Of a stretch of DNA of 22,111 bases, positions 6,987-15,614 are shown piece after piece. The position numbers were made by a program, and so were the translations under genes. Each line of letters starts with the position of its first letter. Within the stretch, counting starts at the first letter, position 1. Under the pieces are notes generated by a model, which did not search any database, was not told the DNA's origin, and saw only the letters and a program-made list of their open reading frames with translations. Source of the stretch: Candidatus Aminicenantota bacterium (GTDB lineage: Bacteria; Acidobacteriota; Aminicenantia; JAMOAD01); the NCBI GenBank assembly GCA_027070475.1, contig JALXDT010000109.1:1-22111 (forward strand). Reading direction: 5' to 3'.

Positions 6987-8816
6987 ATGAAGAAAAAGGA
7001 GACATTGAAATTTCAATCTGAAGTTAAGAGACTCCTTGATATCCTGGTTTATTCTCTCTATAAAAACAGAGAAATTTTTTTGAGGGAATTAATTTCAAAT
7101 TCTGTTGATGCATTAAATAAAGTTCAGTTTGAATTACTTACCGACAAAGAGATAGAAGATAGAGAACAAGAGCTTAGAATTGACATAAAAACAGACAAAG
7201 AGAAAAATATGCTTATTGTTGAAGATACGGGAATCGGAATGACAAGAAAAGAACTTATAGATAATCTTGGGACAATAGCTCACTCAGGAACACTGGATTT
7301 TTTAAAAAAAGCTCAGAGGAAAAAGAAAGGAGAAGATCTGGACCTTATTGGTAAATTCGGTGTTGGTTTTTATTCTGTTTTTATGGTAGCAAAAGAGGTA
7401 AGGATTTTAACAAAATCTTTTAGAAAAGGAAGTTCTGCCTATCTCTGGATTTCGCAGGGAGGAGAAGAATATACAATAGAAAAGAGCGAGAAGGCCAAGA
7501 GGGGAACAAGAATTGAAATAATTTTGAAAGAGGATGCAAAGGAGTTTTTGGAAGAATATAGAATAGAAAACATCATTAACAAACATTCAAAGTTTGTTCC
7601 TTTCCCAATATATATAAACGGTAAAGAGCTCAAAAGAAAACCTCCTATATGGACACAACCTAAAAATCAGTTGAAAGAAAAGGATTATTTGGAATTTTAC
7701 AAATATCTGACTAATTATGAAGAAAAACCGCTTACTTATCTTCATATATCAGCAGATGCTCCCTATCAATTTTATGCATTGATATATGTGCCAGATATTT
7801 CCCTTGATTTTATGGAATTGTTTACAAAAGAGCCGGGAGTGGACCTTTATTCAAAGAAAGTTCTAATCCAGAAACATTCTAAGGACATAATGCCTGAATA
7901 TCTGAACTTTTTAAAAGGTGTTGTGGACTCTGAGGACCTTCCTCTAAATATTTCAAGGGAAAGTATTCAGGATGATCTTATCGTTCAAAAGATTAAAAAA
8001 CACATTGTTAAAAAAATTCTTGAGCATCTTAAAAATATAAAGGAAAAAGATTTTGAGTTGTATGTGAAAATATGGAAAAAATTCGGAAGAAAGTTTAAAG
8101 AAGGAATAATCTCTGATTTTGACAATAGAGATCTACTGTCCGAACTATTGCTTTTTGAATCATTGAAAAGCGGAGAGGGAAAATATATAGATCTTAATAA
8201 ATATAAGGAATCATTTGACAAAGAACAGTCGGAAATTTACTATATTTCAGGAGAATCCTATAAAAGCATTGAGAAAAACCCATCTCTTGAAATTTTTAAA
8301 GAAAAGGGAATTGATGTGCTTTTTTTAACGGATCCTATTGATGAGTTTGTTCTTGAACATTTGAAGGTTTTCAAGTCCTATCCTTTTAAAACCGTTGAAA
8401 GCTCTGATATAAAAATAGGAGAAGAAAAAAGGGAGGAAGATAAGGGATTAAAGGATTTTATTGATTTTCTAAAAAAACTTTACGGCGATAGAGTGGCTGA
8501 TGTAAGGGTATCAAGAAGGCTCACAAAAAGCGCATGTACACTTGTAAATCCTGAAAATTCTCCTTCGGTTCAAATGGAAAGAATAATGAAAATCATGAAC
8601 AAGGATTATGAAATGTCGAAGAAGATTTTTGAGATAAATCCTAATAATATCCTTATTAAAAAGATGATATCTCTTTATAAAAAGGATAAAGATTCGGACA
8701 AATTAAAAAATATTGCACTGCACCTCCTTGAAAATCAAATGATAAGAGAAGGATTAATTTCAGACCTTAACAATTATCTTGAAAGAAGTGAGAAAATTAT
8801 GCTTGAAACACTGTAG
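6987..8816 (+). CDS. htpG: Molecular chaperone HtpG (bacterial Hsp90)
   Basis: This is a cytosolic ATP-dependent homodimeric chaperone that remodels client proteins with the DnaK system. At 609 residues it is close to the usual 620-630. The N-terminal GHKL ATPase domain shows RELISNSVDALNK (residues 33-45; E34 catalytic, N38 binds Mg-ATP), VEDTGIGM with D80, and the lid motif GKFGVGFYS (122-130), where Lys replaces the usual Gln. The middle domain has the SREDLPLNISRE-like segment (here DSEDLPLNISRES). The C-terminal dimerisation domain includes NPENSPSVQMERIM. GGAGGG at 6977-6982 is 4 bases before ATG. It is monocistronic: a TonB-receptor remnant lies divergently upstream, and a sulfatase-like gene converges on it with 6 bases between stops. 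Confidence 0.97.
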   Translation: MKKKETLKFQSEVKRLLDILVYSLYKNREIFLRELISNSVDALNKVQFELLTDKEIEDREQELRIDIKTDKEKNMLIVEDTGIGMTRKELIDNLGTIAHSGTLDFLKKAQRKKKGEDLDLIGKFGVGFYSVFMVAKEVRILTKSFRKGSSAYLWISQGGEEYTIEKSEKAKRGTRIEIILKEDAKEFLEEYRIENIINKHSKFVPFPIYINGKELKRKPPIWTQPKNQLKEKDYLEFYKYLTNYEEKPLTYLHISADAPYQFYALIYVPDISLDFMELFTKEPGVDLYSKKVLIQKHSKDIMPEYLNFLKGVVDSEDLPLNISRESIQDDLIVQKIKKHIVKKILEHLKNIKEKDFELYVKIWKKFGRKFKEGIISDFDNRDLLSELLLFESLKSGEGKYIDLNKYKESFDKEQSEIYYISGESYKSIEKNPSLEIFKEKGIDVLFLTDPIDEFVLEHLKVFKSYPFKTVESSDIKIGEEKREEDKGLKDFIDFLKKLYGDRVADVRVSRRLTKSACTLVNPENSPSVQMERIMKIMNKDYEMSKKIFEINPNNILIKKMISLYKKDKDSDKLKNIALHLLENQMIREGLISDLNNYLERSEKIMLETL

Positions 8817-8822
8817 GCAGAA

Positions 8823-10949
8823 TCAATCAACATAACCCAGAGATTTTAGATTTTTTTTGATCTTCTCCAAGTTTTTCCTTCTCTGAGAAGCCGCTTTTTT
8901 ATAATAAAAATTAAGAATTCTTTTCAACTCCTTGTAAATTTTTCTGTTTTTGAAAACAAGATTATCTTTCTCCTCTGGATCTTTAGCAAGATCGTATAAT
9001 TCATACTTAGGAAGAGTTGGCGGATTCTCAAATTTTCTTCTGTCAATTTTAATGTTATAGATAAGTTTAAAGTTATCTTTTAAAATACCCATTTTAAAAG
9101 GAAAAGATAAAAGGGAATATTCGGGAGATGTGGAAAAAATAAGAAAATCCTTTTCTTTTGATTTCCACTGTCCATAAGGTTTATATCCAAGGATGTGAGA
9201 GATAAGAAGAGGAATTCTTTTAAGGGATATCAAACGATTGTTTCTTCCCTTTTTAATCTTTTCAGCTTTTATTATCAGAGGAACTCTAACTTCCTCGTCA
9301 TAGAGAGAATATCCATGCTCCCAGCTACCATGTTCAAAGAATTGCTCTCCGTGATCTCCAAAAATTAGTATGGAGGTTTTTGAGTATATTTGTTTTTGCT
9401 TGAGGAATTTTATAAGAGGCTTTAAAAAATCCTGATCAATGGCAAGAATCTCCTCTTCATATAAAATTTCAGCCTTCTTCCTAATCCTCTCAGGAAGAGG
9501 AGAAAAGGTTCCTCTCACCCCTTTTGTCAAAGAAAACATATCTACAACTCCTTTCTCTCCAAGTACAGAATACTTTATAGGAGGCATGTAAGGTGAGTGT
9601 GCCTGATAGGTATGTAAAAAAATGAAAAGGTCTTTTCCTTTATTCACAGTGATAAAGGTTTTAGCTCTATTGAAAAGAATCTTTGCTGCATCTCTGTTAA
9701 AGAGATTAAAATTATCGTCAAGATAGCTTGTAAAACCCCTTGCAAAGCCGAGGCCAGAAGAAACAAGATTTCCACCTGTAAGAGCAAAAGTATAAAAACC
9801 CTTTTTTTGTAAAAATTCAGCTATTGATAATTTTCTTTCATCCCAGCTATAAGTCGAGAAGAAAACAGATCTGTGGGCTTCTGTTGTCCATGGATATGTT
9901 GTATATGCTCTGGTATAATAAAGACAATCGGATGTTCCCCATTTTTTTAAAAAGGGAGAAGCTTTAGAATTCGGATTATAGAGGGAAAGACTTTTGGCTC
10001 TTACGGTATCAAGTGAAATTAGTATAAAAACCCTTTTTTTTATTGAAGGTTTATACAAGTAGGGTGAGCCCCAAAAACAGATATCTCCCAAGGAATTATC
10101 TCCCTTGGATGTTTTAAAGATAAGACCATCGCAGTTCTCAGGAATTTTTATGTTAAAAAAATTAACACTGTTTACAATCTTTTTTTCAAAAATCTTTTTT
10201 ATTGTTTTCCCTTTAAGAATTGATATTGAAAAATAGTTCCCATCTCCAATATTGTTAAAAAAATCTGTTTTTGTAAGAGAGTTTACAGAACCCGCATAAA
10301 AGCTTAAATTCATGCCAGCTTTAATTCTTTTTCTTATTAGTATTTTAGAATCCGGAGCCACATATTTTATTTGATAAGCTGTTTTATCTACTTTTAGGTA
10401 AGAATATTTTTGGAGAAATTCATGATTTTTTACCCAATCTTTTTCCGAGATAATATCCTGAATTATAATTTTCGATTTTTCAGGAAAATTGAGATAGTTT
10501 GTTATTACCTCTTCCACCTTAAAAAAGTCTGGTTTAATTTCAGTAAGAATTCTAAGAAATGTTTTCCTTTTAAATTTTAGTTCTCTGCCTGAGAAAAAAG
10601 TCTTGGGTTTGAAATTCAAAGAATTGAAAATAAAAGCTTTTCCATCTACCAAATTTATAGCTATTTCTTTTTCTTCAGGGTAATAAAATAAAAATTTACC
10701 ATTTAAATTGTATTTTTCCCCATTTATAGTTAATATTGCCTTTTCCCCTCTTATAAAGAGAGCTCCCTTGATTCTTCCTCTAAAAGGAAGAAAGATATTA
10801 TTAATACTGTTTTTTTCTGAATAAACATTCGTATTTTCTGGCTCCCATAGGTAAAAAGAGGTAGTTGACTTTGTCTTATTTTTCAGAGATACAAAGAGGA
10901 TAATAAAGAGAATAAGAACCAATAGAACAAAGTAATATTTTTTCTTCAT
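8823..10949 (-). CDS. Membrane-anchored sulfatase-like protein (alkaline phosphatase superfamily)
   Basis: The 708-residue product has one N-terminal membrane segment (residues 5-21), so the rest lies outside the inner membrane. Residues 30-300 are beta-rich and unrecognised. Residues 306-600 are a sulfatase-fold hydrolase: ILISLDTVRA (D314, metal), YPWTTEAHRSVF (353-363), HTYQAHSPYMPP (446-457), FGDHGEQFFEHG (D532, H533) and GYSLYDEEVRVPLII. The CxPxR site needed for formylglycine is absent; T355 sits where the nucleophile is expected. It is therefore unlikely to be a classical sulfatase. A phosphatase, phosphoglycerol or phosphoethanolamine transferase, or similar lipid or glycan phosphotransferase is more likely, but the substrate is unknown. 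No ribosome binding site precedes the ATG; an extended -10 lies 5 bases before it. Its stop is 6 bases from that of convergent htpG. Confidence 0.8.
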   Translation of the reverse strand: MKKKYYFVLLVLILFIILFVSLKNKTKSTTSFYLWEPENTNVYSEKNSINNIFLPFRGRIKGALFIRGEKAILTINGEKYNLNGKFLFYYPEEKEIAINLVDGKAFIFNSLNFKPKTFFSGRELKFKRKTFLRILTEIKPDFFKVEEVITNYLNFPEKSKIIIQDIISEKDWVKNHEFLQKYSYLKVDKTAYQIKYVAPDSKILIRKRIKAGMNLSFYAGSVNSLTKTDFFNNIGDGNYFSISILKGKTIKKIFEKKIVNSVNFFNIKIPENCDGLIFKTSKGDNSLGDICFWGSPYLYKPSIKKRVFILISLDTVRAKSLSLYNPNSKASPFLKKWGTSDCLYYTRAYTTYPWTTEAHRSVFFSTYSWDERKLSIAEFLQKKGFYTFALTGGNLVSSGLGFARGFTSYLDDNFNLFNRDAAKILFNRAKTFITVNKGKDLFIFLHTYQAHSPYMPPIKYSVLGEKGVVDMFSLTKGVRGTFSPLPERIRKKAEILYEEEILAIDQDFLKPLIKFLKQKQIYSKTSILIFGDHGEQFFEHGSWEHGYSLYDEEVRVPLIIKAEKIKKGRNNRLISLKRIPLLISHILGYKPYGQWKSKEKDFLIFSTSPEYSLLSFPFKMGILKDNFKLIYNIKIDRRKFENPPTLPKYELYDLAKDPEEKDNLVFKNRKIYKELKRILNFYYKKAASQRRKNLEKIKKNLKSLGYVD

Positions 10950-10954
10950 TATTA

Positions 10955-10963
10955 ATTATATCA
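10955..10963 (-). promoter_or_regulatory. Extended -10 of the sulfatase-like gene, leaderless start
   Basis: On the minus strand TGATATAAT fits the extended -10 consensus and ends 5 bases before the ATG at 10949. Transcription would begin at or next to the start codon. No Shine-Dalgarno lies in the normal window; AAGGA is about 25 bases upstream. There is no good -35. Alternatively the gene is read through from the transglutaminase gene 29 bases upstream. Confidence 0.45.
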
Positions 10964-10978
10964 TAATAAACGTTATCC

Positions 10979-11617
10979 TTAATTTTGAATATTAAAAGAT
11001 ACAGAAAAATTTTTAAGAAAAATGAAATCTTTTTCAATCTTTCCATAAATATAATAATTGGAAAATTTTCCTGTTATAGGATCTATTGCAAACCAGCCAT
11101 AAGAAGGAAAGAAAACTTCAATCCAGCTGTGTTTTTGCAGAAGATTTTTCTTTTTATAGAAATAAAATCCAGTGATCTTTTTTACTCTAACACCACCTTT
11201 TTTGAGAAGATAATAGGAAAGATTTGTAAATCCTGTGCAATAACCAGAACCTCTTCTTAGAACAGAAACAATATCCTGAGGTTGATTTTTTTTACTGTAT
11301 TTTACATTTGTTTTAAGAAAAAGAAGAACATTTTTAACATAATCTGTATAAGATTCAGAGGAATTATATATTTTTAAAACAATATCATTTAACTCTCTTT
11401 TCTCACCTTTTTTGAGAGACAAAAATCCTCTGGATACATAGGGAAGTTTTTTATAAAAAAAATTTATATTTATCCTAACTACCTTTTGGTTTTCTGAAAT
11501 TTGAACATCCTGAGAAAAATTCTCTATTTGATAATTGTAAAAACTTACTTTATCAGTTAAAGGGATTAAAAAACTTATTTGCTGAAAAATAAGGAATAGG
11601 ATAAAGGACATTTTCAT
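10979..11617 (-). CDS. Small exported transglutaminase-like protein
   Basis: The 212-residue product starts with a hydrophobic export signal (about residues 3-20). A transglutaminase/papain-like core follows: SGYCTGFTNL (C127), QKHSWIEVFF (H163) and GWFAIDPITG (D179), a complete Cys-His-Asp triad with the usual spacing. Bacterial members act as proteases, amidases or cross-linkers; the substrate cannot be told here. The residues before about 95 are unrecognised. The ATG at 11617 directly follows the TAG of nusB with no spacer and no clear ribosome binding site, so translation is probably coupled. The in-frame ATG at 11611 is an alternative. Export suggests a periplasmic or surface function unrelated to NusB. 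Confidence 0.8.
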   Translation of the reverse strand: MKMSFILFLIFQQISFLIPLTDKVSFYNYQIENFSQDVQISENQKVVRININFFYKKLPYVSRGFLSLKKGEKRELNDIVLKIYNSSESYTDYVKNVLLFLKTNVKYSKKNQPQDIVSVLRRGSGYCTGFTNLSYYLLKKGGVRVKKITGFYFYKKKNLLQKHSWIEVFFPSYGWFAIDPITGKFSNYYIYGKIEKDFIFLKNFSVSFNIQN

Positions 11618-12034
11618 CTATTTATTATTAAATTTTTTATTAATTGAATCTAATATCCCGTTTATAAATTTATGGGAAGTTTCAGTCCCATAGGTTTTGG
11701 CAATTTCTACAGCTTCATCAATCACAACAGGAACAGGAGTATCCTTTTTGTAAAGAAGCTCAAAAACTGCGATTCTTAATATATTTTTATCAACCTTAAA
11801 CATTCTCTGAAGCTTCCAATTTTTGGATACTTTTTCTATCTTTTTATCTATATCATTAAGATTATCCACAACTCCTTTCACAAGAGTTTTTGCATATTCT
11901 CTTACCTTTCTATCCTTTGTGGTAGAAAAATTTTCCCAGAAGCAATGTATTATTTCATCAATATCATCACCTGTTGAATCATACTCAAATAGAATTTTAA
12001 GAGCCTCTTCTCGGGCCTTTCTCCTTCTTCCCAT
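11618..12034 (-). CDS. nusB: Transcription antitermination factor NusB
   Basis: The all-helical 138-residue protein is normal in length. With NusE (ribosomal protein S10) it binds boxA in nascent rRNA and supports antitermination. Family signatures include the N-terminal RRRKAREEALKILFEYD, the middle DKNILRIAVFELLY, and the C-terminal PVPVVIDEAVEIAKTYG followed by SHKFINGILD. It lies 9 bases after ribH; the ribH-nusB pair is a widespread arrangement in bacteria. It is followed without a gap by the transglutaminase-like gene. Confidence 0.95.
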   Translation of the reverse strand: MGRRRKAREEALKILFEYDSTGDDIDEIIHCFWENFSTTKDRKVREYAKTLVKGVVDNLNDIDKKIEKVSKNWKLQRMFKVDKNILRIAVFELLYKKDTPVPVVIDEAVEIAKTYGTETSHKFINGILDSINKKFNNK

Positions 12035-12043
12035 TTATACTCT

Positions 12044-12517
12044 TTATTCCACCTCTTTATAAAGATTTATCATTTCAATAAGAGCCATCGCAGATTCAAA
12101 TCCTTTATTCCCCATTTTAGTTCCCGCTCTATCTGTTGCCTGATCTATTGTATCCGCAGTGATAATTCCATAGGTTACAGGGATTGGGGAATTGATTCCG
12201 ACACTGGCAATCCCTTTAGTGGTTTCAGCCGCAATATAATCAAAATGAGGAGTTTCTCCTCTGATAATAACGCCAAGAGTGAGAATACCGTCGATTTCCA
12301 TACTCTCTGCCTTATCAGTAAGCTTTTTTAAAAGCAAGGGAATCTCAAAAGAACCGGGAACTTTGTATACAATAACATTATCTTCACTACCTCCAGTTCT
12401 CTTAATAGCATCAAGAGCTCCTTCCAAAAGTCTTTCGGAGAAAAAGCTATTAAATCTTGAAATAATAATTGCTATTTTCAGCCCTTTTGAGCTGAGTTTG
12501 CCTTCTCTTACCTTCAT
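12044..12517 (-). CDS. ribH: 6,7-dimethyl-8-ribityllumazine synthase
   Basis: Condenses 5-amino-6-ribitylaminouracil with 3,4-dihydroxybutanone 4-phosphate, the penultimate riboflavin step; usually a 60-mer capsid or pentamers. The 157-residue length is typical. Motifs seen: ISRFNSFFSERLLEGA (residues 19-34), VPGSFEIP (53-60), GVIIRGETPHFDYI (82-95, H91 the likely proton donor), PVTYGIIT, and DRAGTKMGNKG (R130 binds the phosphate). The start overlaps the stop of rocD by one base (TAATG), with GGAGGG formed by the last rocD codons, so translation is coupled. No other riboflavin gene is in the window. Confidence 0.96.
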   Translation of the reverse strand: MKVREGKLSSKGLKIAIIISRFNSFFSERLLEGALDAIKRTGGSEDNVIVYKVPGSFEIPLLLKKLTDKAESMEIDGILTLGVIIRGETPHFDYIAAETTKGIASVGINSPIPVTYGIITADTIDQATDRAGTKMGNKGFESAMALIEMINLYKEVE

Positions 12518-13707
12518 TATCCCTCCATTACTTTTTTGAGCTTTGACAATGCCCAGTCTATTTCCTCCTTTGTTATGACAAGAGGAGGAGCAAATCTTAT
12601 TACCATTTCATGTGTTTCTTTACAGAGTAAACCCTCTTCCATTAATTTTTCCGCATAAGGTCTTGCAGGTTCTTCAAGCTCCATTCCGATTAAAAGACCT
12701 CTTCCTCTTATTTCCTTTATTTTAGGATTGTTTATCTTTCTCAATTCTTCCATAAAATAGTTCCCCATTTCATTTGCTTTCTCAGGAAGTTTTTCATTTT
12801 CAAGAACTTCAAGAGCAGCTATTCCTACAGCTGCTCCCAATGGATTCCCACCAAATGTGGAGCCATGGTCACCAGGATTAAAAACACCCAAAACTTCCTT
12901 TGAGGAAACTACTGCCGAAACAGGCATAATACCACCACCAAGGGCTTTTCCTAAAATTACCATATCAGGTTTAATTCCTTCCCATTCGTAGGCAAATTTT
13001 TTCCCTGTCCTTCCGAGCCCGGTTTGTATTTCATCTAAAACAAAAAGAACATTATTTTTATCCGCAATTTCTCTTAATCTTTTAAGGTAGCCTTCTTCAG
13101 GAATTATTATACCCCCTTCTCCCTGAATGGGTTCAACCATTATAGCAACAGTGTTGTCTGTAATTGCTTTTTCGACTTCATCAGCATCTCCATATTTTAC
13201 AATCTTAAAACCGGGTGTGAAAGGTCCAAAACCATCCTTGTATTGCTCTTCCGTTGAAAAACTGATTATTGTTACCGTTCTTCCATGAAAATTATTCTCT
13301 GCAACAATAATCTCAGCTTTGTCTTTTTCCACGCCTTTTTTGTAATATCCCCATTTTCTTACAGCTTTAATGGCAGTTTCAACTGCTTCCGCCCCTGTGT
13401 TCATGGGAAGAGCCATTTCAAAACCTGAAAATTCACAGACTTTTTTTAGAAATAATGGGAGTTTGTCATTATGAAATGCTCTTGATGTCAAAGTTACTCT
13501 ATCAAGCTGTTTTTTTGCAACATCAACAATATAGGGATGTCTGTGTCCCTGATTTAAAGCCGAGTAAGAAGATAACATATCCATATATTTGTTTCCTTCA
13601 ACATCCCATACCCATACACCTTCAGCTTTTGAAATTACTATTGGTAGCGGGTGATAATTATGTGCTCCATATTCATCATTAATCCTAATTAATTCCTTTG
13701 AATTCAT
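12517..13707 (-). CDS. rocD: Ornithine aminotransferase
   Basis: A PLP-dependent class III aminotransferase moving the delta-amino group of ornithine to 2-oxoglutarate, giving glutamate semialdehyde. At 396 residues it matches bacterial RocD. EYGAHNYHPLPIV (residues 12-24) is characteristic of ornithine rather than acetylornithine aminotransferases. TGAEAVETAIK (104-114), EPIQGEGGI, LDEIQTG (D225) and ILGKALGGG (K254, the PLP lysine) complete the active site. AAGGAGGA ends 3 bases before ATG, and a near-consensus promoter lies just upstream. It heads the rocD-ribH-nusB-transglutaminase block. With carbamate kinase nearby it suggests use of ornithine or arginine as carbon and energy source, though ArgD-like biosynthetic use cannot be excluded. 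Confidence 0.9.
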   Translation of the reverse strand: MNSKELIRINDEYGAHNYHPLPIVISKAEGVWVWDVEGNKYMDMLSSYSALNQGHRHPYIVDVAKKQLDRVTLTSRAFHNDKLPLFLKKVCEFSGFEMALPMNTGAEAVETAIKAVRKWGYYKKGVEKDKAEIIVAENNFHGRTVTIISFSTEEQYKDGFGPFTPGFKIVKYGDADEVEKAITDNTVAIMVEPIQGEGGIIIPEEGYLKRLREIADKNNVLFVLDEIQTGLGRTGKKFAYEWEGIKPDMVILGKALGGGIMPVSAVVSSKEVLGVFNPGDHGSTFGGNPLGAAVGIAALEVLENEKLPEKANEMGNYFMEELRKINNPKIKEIRGRGLLIGMELEEPARPYAEKLMEEGLLCKETHEMVIRFAPPLVITKEEIDWALSKLKKVMEG

Positions 13708-13736
13708 GATTCCTCCTTAATTTATAAAGTTAATCA

Positions 13737-13765
13737 ATTTTAATTTTTTAAAATATTTTTGTCAA
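13737..13765 (-). promoter_or_regulatory. Sigma-70-type promoter of rocD
   Basis: On the minus strand TTGACA (13765-13760) is separated by exactly 17 bp of A/T from TAAAAT (13742-13737). Transcription would start near 13730, leaving a leader of about 23 bases. It lies just downstream of the terminator of the preceding block, so rocD begins a new transcription unit. Confidence 0.8.
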
Positions 13766-13781
13766 CCCAACCCTCTGCGTC

Positions 13782-13811
13782 AAAAATAATCTTACCGAAA
13801 GGGATAAGATT
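13782..13811 (-). terminator. Intrinsic terminator after the DAK/DegV gene
   Basis: Read on the minus strand, AATCTTATCC and GGTAAGATT form a 9-bp stem with one bulged A around a short pyrimidine loop (CTTTC), followed by ATTTTTG. The stem occupies 13788-13811, and it lies about 25 bases after the stop of the upstream gene and before the rocD promoter. The stem is AT-rich, as expected in this genome. Confidence 0.7.
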
Positions 13812-13835
13812 AATCAGAAAAAGAGAACATAAAAA

Positions 13836-15614
13836 TTAATCCTCCATAGCAAATATACCAAAAGCATGAGGACCTGCATGAACACAGAGAGTTGCAGTAG
13901 CTTTTTCCACATAGATTTTTTTAAACTTAATATTTGATTTTTCAATTAGAGTTTTTAAAATCTTTCCAGATTCCTGGTTTATCCCATAATTTATTTCAAT
14001 AATATAATCTTTATCAAAATTTATCTCTTTTAAAAATCTCTTAAAGACTTTAAATTCAGGCTTTTTCTTCCCAAAAATGAAAAATTTCTTTTCTAATTTT
14101 CCCTTCCTATTCACATAGAGAATCGGGTGAAGTCTAAAAAATTTTGTTAAAATTCCTGCAAACTTAGGAGCTCTCCCCCCTTTCACAAGAAAATCCAAAT
14201 TTCTTAAATAGATAAAGGAGATAATTTTATCCCTTTTAGAGGATAAGATTTCTACTATCTCTTCTATGTCCTTACCCTCTCTTATTAATTCTAAAGCTTT
14301 ATAAACAAAGAGAGCTGCGCCTCCAGAAAGACTTTTTGTATCAAAAACCTTTATAAGCTTTTCCCCATCTTTAACAAGGGCCTTTGCCATCTCAGCGGTT
14401 TTATATGTTCCACTATGGCCTGAAGTTAATATTATAACAAGAACTTTTTTAGCTTTTTTTAAGGCATTCTCATAAGCTAATTTAAAATCACCAATCGCAG
14501 GTTGGGAAGTTTTCAAGTCAAGATTTTTATTTTTATAAATTTTTTCAATAATCTCATCTTTCTGTATATCAATATAATCTTTGTAGAACTTTCCTTCAAT
14601 TGCTATCTGAACAGGGACCCTCTCTATCTCTTCTTCAAGCAAGAGAGATTCCGGAATATCAACTGTCGAATCTATTACAATCCCAACTTCTTTTTTCTTA
14701 AACTCTTTCATCTGCTTTTTTAAATCATCTATCTTTTTCGATAAAATCTTATTTACATAGGGCATTATTGCACTTTCCACTTTATCAGGTTCATTTGTGT
14801 GAATATGTATATTTAAGAAAGCTTTACCACCGGATATAACAATTGAATCACCGTAATCCTTAATCAAATTTTTAAAAAACTCTTTATCTTTTTCCTTTGG
14901 TTCAACCGTCCATTGACAGCAGTATGAGAATTTATACTCTTTGTCAACCTTTGATTTAACCATATTTATGTATTTTTTTGAAATATCTACAAATTTATCC
15001 TTGCCTTTTTTCAATGAATTTGCCATCCCCTTTAAAAAAAGGAAAAATCCCAAACCTCCCGAATCAACAACATTTGCCTTTTTTAAGGATGGGAGCATCT
15101 CTCTGGTTCTTTCCACTACTTCTTTGGCTTTATTAACAACATTCTCAAAAATAGAGCCAAAGTGTTCACTTTTCTCAGACTCTTTTTTAAATGCTTCTGC
15201 AGTCTCTCTGATTACAGTAAGAATAGTTCCCTCTTTCGGATCACTCATGGATTGATAAAGCTCTTTGATTGCCTTATCCATTGCCTGAGCAAATTCCTTA
15301 GGAGATAAACTCTCTTTACCCTTTATTGCTTTGGCAAAGCTAAAAAAGAATTGAGAAAAAATAACACCTGAATTTCCTTTTGCTGATATAAGGAGATGTG
15401 AAGAAATCTCAGCTGTAAAACTATCAAGAGAATTTTCTTTTATAGTATCAATAAGAGTTAAAACTGGTAAAAATGTATTTACTAAATTATCCCCTGTATC
15501 CCCGTCTGGAACAGGATAAACATTAATATCATTTAAAATTTGTTTATCAGAAATAAGATGCTCTATTCCATTCCTGAGAATTTCTTTAAACTCTTTTGTC
15601 CCTATCTGTTTCAT
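13836..15614 (-). CDS. DAK2 (FakA-like) and DegV (FakB-like) fusion, probable single-chain fatty acid kinase
   Basis: In Firmicutes, FakA phosphorylates fatty acids presented by the DegV-family carrier FakB. Here both appear on one 592-residue chain. Residues 1-200 are a DhaL/DAK2 domain with the Mg-ATP motif VPDGDTGDN (D37, D39, D42) and AKGNSGVIFSQ. Residues 210-305 match the FakA middle domain: YCC (C232/C233) and NIHIHTNEP (H270, H272) correspond to its essential Cys and His pair. Residues 309-592 are a DegV domain: VIDSTVDIP, KTSQPAIGDF, TSGHSGTY and FLVKGGRAP. The start overlaps the arcC stop by one base (TAATG). A terminator follows. Fatty-acid specificity is inferred from domains; the family also contains uncharacterised members. 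Confidence 0.85.
   Translation of the reverse strand: MKQIGTKEFKEILRNGIEHLISDKQILNDINVYPVPDGDTGDNLVNTFLPVLTLIDTIKENSLDSFTAEISSHLLISAKGNSGVIFSQFFFSFAKAIKGKESLSPKEFAQAMDKAIKELYQSMSDPKEGTILTVIRETAEAFKKESEKSEHFGSIFENVVNKAKEVVERTREMLPSLKKANVVDSGGLGFFLFLKGMANSLKKGKDKFVDISKKYINMVKSKVDKEYKFSYCCQWTVEPKEKDKEFFKNLIKDYGDSIVISGGKAFLNIHIHTNEPDKVESAIMPYVNKILSKKIDDLKKQMKEFKKKEVGIVIDSTVDIPESLLLEEEIERVPVQIAIEGKFYKDYIDIQKDEIIEKIYKNKNLDLKTSQPAIGDFKLAYENALKKAKKVLVIILTSGHSGTYKTAEMAKALVKDGEKLIKVFDTKSLSGGAALFVYKALELIREGKDIEEIVEILSSKRDKIISFIYLRNLDFLVKGGRAPKFAGILTKFFRLHPILYVNRKGKLEKKFFIFGKKKPEFKVFKRFLKEINFDKDYIIEINYGINQESGKILKTLIEKSNIKFKKIYVEKATATLCVHAGPHAFGIFAMED

Noticed and set aside
8800..8870. Bidirectional terminator between convergent htpG and the sulfatase-like gene
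   Set aside because: Stops are only 6 bases apart and only a 4-bp stem next to a T run could be found; not convincing.
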